The notes beneath the pieces are model-generated. The model did no database searches. It saw only the letters and a list, made by a program, of their open reading frames with translations, and was not told where the DNA came from. A stretch of DNA of 64,000 bases, from the NCBI GenBank assembly GCA_041941305.1, contig JBGTQJ010000037.1, forward strand, positions 1 through 64,000, in the 5' to 3' direction. The stretch comes from JANSWP01 sp041941305 (GTDB lineage: Bacteria; Bacteroidota; Bacteroidia; Chitinophagales; Saprospiraceae). Shown here piece after piece: positions 63,936 to 64,000 of the stretch. The translations under genes were made by a program, and so were the position numbers. Numbering within the stretch: position 1 is the stretch's first letter; each line of letters starts with the position of its first letter.

Positions 63936-64000
63936 CTAAATCGTTATTGACATCATTATCAACGATGTAAAAACACTGCGCAGTTCTCTCAGAGCTACTC
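63936..64000 (-). CDS. C-terminal end of a probable ECF sigma factor (partial)
   Basis: In one minus-strand frame the window edge encodes VALRELRSVFTSLIMMSITI and a stop. ALRELRxVF is a common ending of ECF sigma region 4 (the helix after the DNA-binding helix). Its location 38 bases upstream of an RskA-type gene fits the usual sigma/anti-sigma pair. Only 20 codons are visible, so this is tentative. Confidence 0.5.
   Translation of the reverse strand, partial: VALRELRSVFTSLIMMSITI

Overview
The window looks like a chromosomal segment of a Bacteroidota bacterium, most likely from the Saprospiria (Saprospiraceae/Lewinella-like) side of the phylum. The evidence is mixed. The sequence is AT-rich. 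There are type A and type B type IX secretion (T9SS) sorting domains, a PorP/SprF-type protein, a PorE-like OmpA protein, a SprB-repeat adhesin and a hybrid two-component system with a Reg_prop propeller. Promoters of the TTG-N19-TAnnTTTG type and BlaI/BlaR1-M56 pairs also fit. Genus-level placement is inference.

Layout. 0.1-10 kb: an orphan hybrid two-component regulator, two MacB/FtsX-type permeases and a Uma2-type nuclease-fold protein. 10.3-17.5 kb: an alpha/beta-hydrolase-like protein, a caspase-plus-subtilisin fusion, and two propeller lipoproteins (PD40 and Asp-box). 17.6-21.1 kb: a T9SS-exported lamin-tail/CotH protein, a small beta-barrel and a 5'-truncated AHSA1-like gene. 21.3-29.1 kb: a minus-strand T9SS cassette (PorP/SprF, PorE-like OmpA, SprB-repeat type B adhesin) ending in a clear terminator. 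29.9-32.2 kb: an ECF sigma factor, a membrane anti-sigma candidate and a DUF4097-type protein. 32.6-42.3 kb: a broken four-helix-bundle gene, a beta-barrel, engB, an acyltransferase, a single-domain ion channel, a DEDDh exonuclease, a DUF4412-like protein and a BlaI/BlaR1 pair with a visible operator. 42.5-55.3 kb: mostly ordinary metabolic and repair genes (GNAT, DinB, Gfo/Idh/MocA, fhs, isoaspartyl peptidase, ATP-grasp, DUF2064 transferase, RluA-type synthase, glpD, AlkA-type glycosylase, CDGSH protein) plus a decayed DUF4365 gene. 55.3-64 kb: a 1.25 kb-residue SprA-related outer-membrane protein, M29 aminopeptidase, an RNase H-like unknown and an RskA-type anti-sigma factor preceded by the tail of a sigma factor.

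Two things stand out. First, the hydrolase/caspase-subtilase pair at 10.3-14.7 kb has the look of a proteolytic effector module: one polypeptide carries an intact caspase His/Cys dyad, a propeptide-like segment and an intact subtilisin Asp/His/Ser triad. Second, nearly every intergenic gap carries short-unit tandem repeats, usually arranged as two inverted arms. The units recur at separate loci (CTGGGTGCTGGG, TCTCAATT, ATGAAAATG, GGCAGTT, GATGCTGCAATG, GTGTTCAT), alongside REP-like palindromes (CGGCTCT..AGAGCCG) and long imperfect hairpins. Some have entered genes: a His/Pro-rich stretch in the SprA-like protein, a linker in the two-component regulator, the tail of a four-helix-bundle pseudogene and the truncated front of the AHSA1-like gene.

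No rRNA, tRNA, CRISPR array, transposase or replication origin was recognised. All family assignments come from reading motifs, without database searches.
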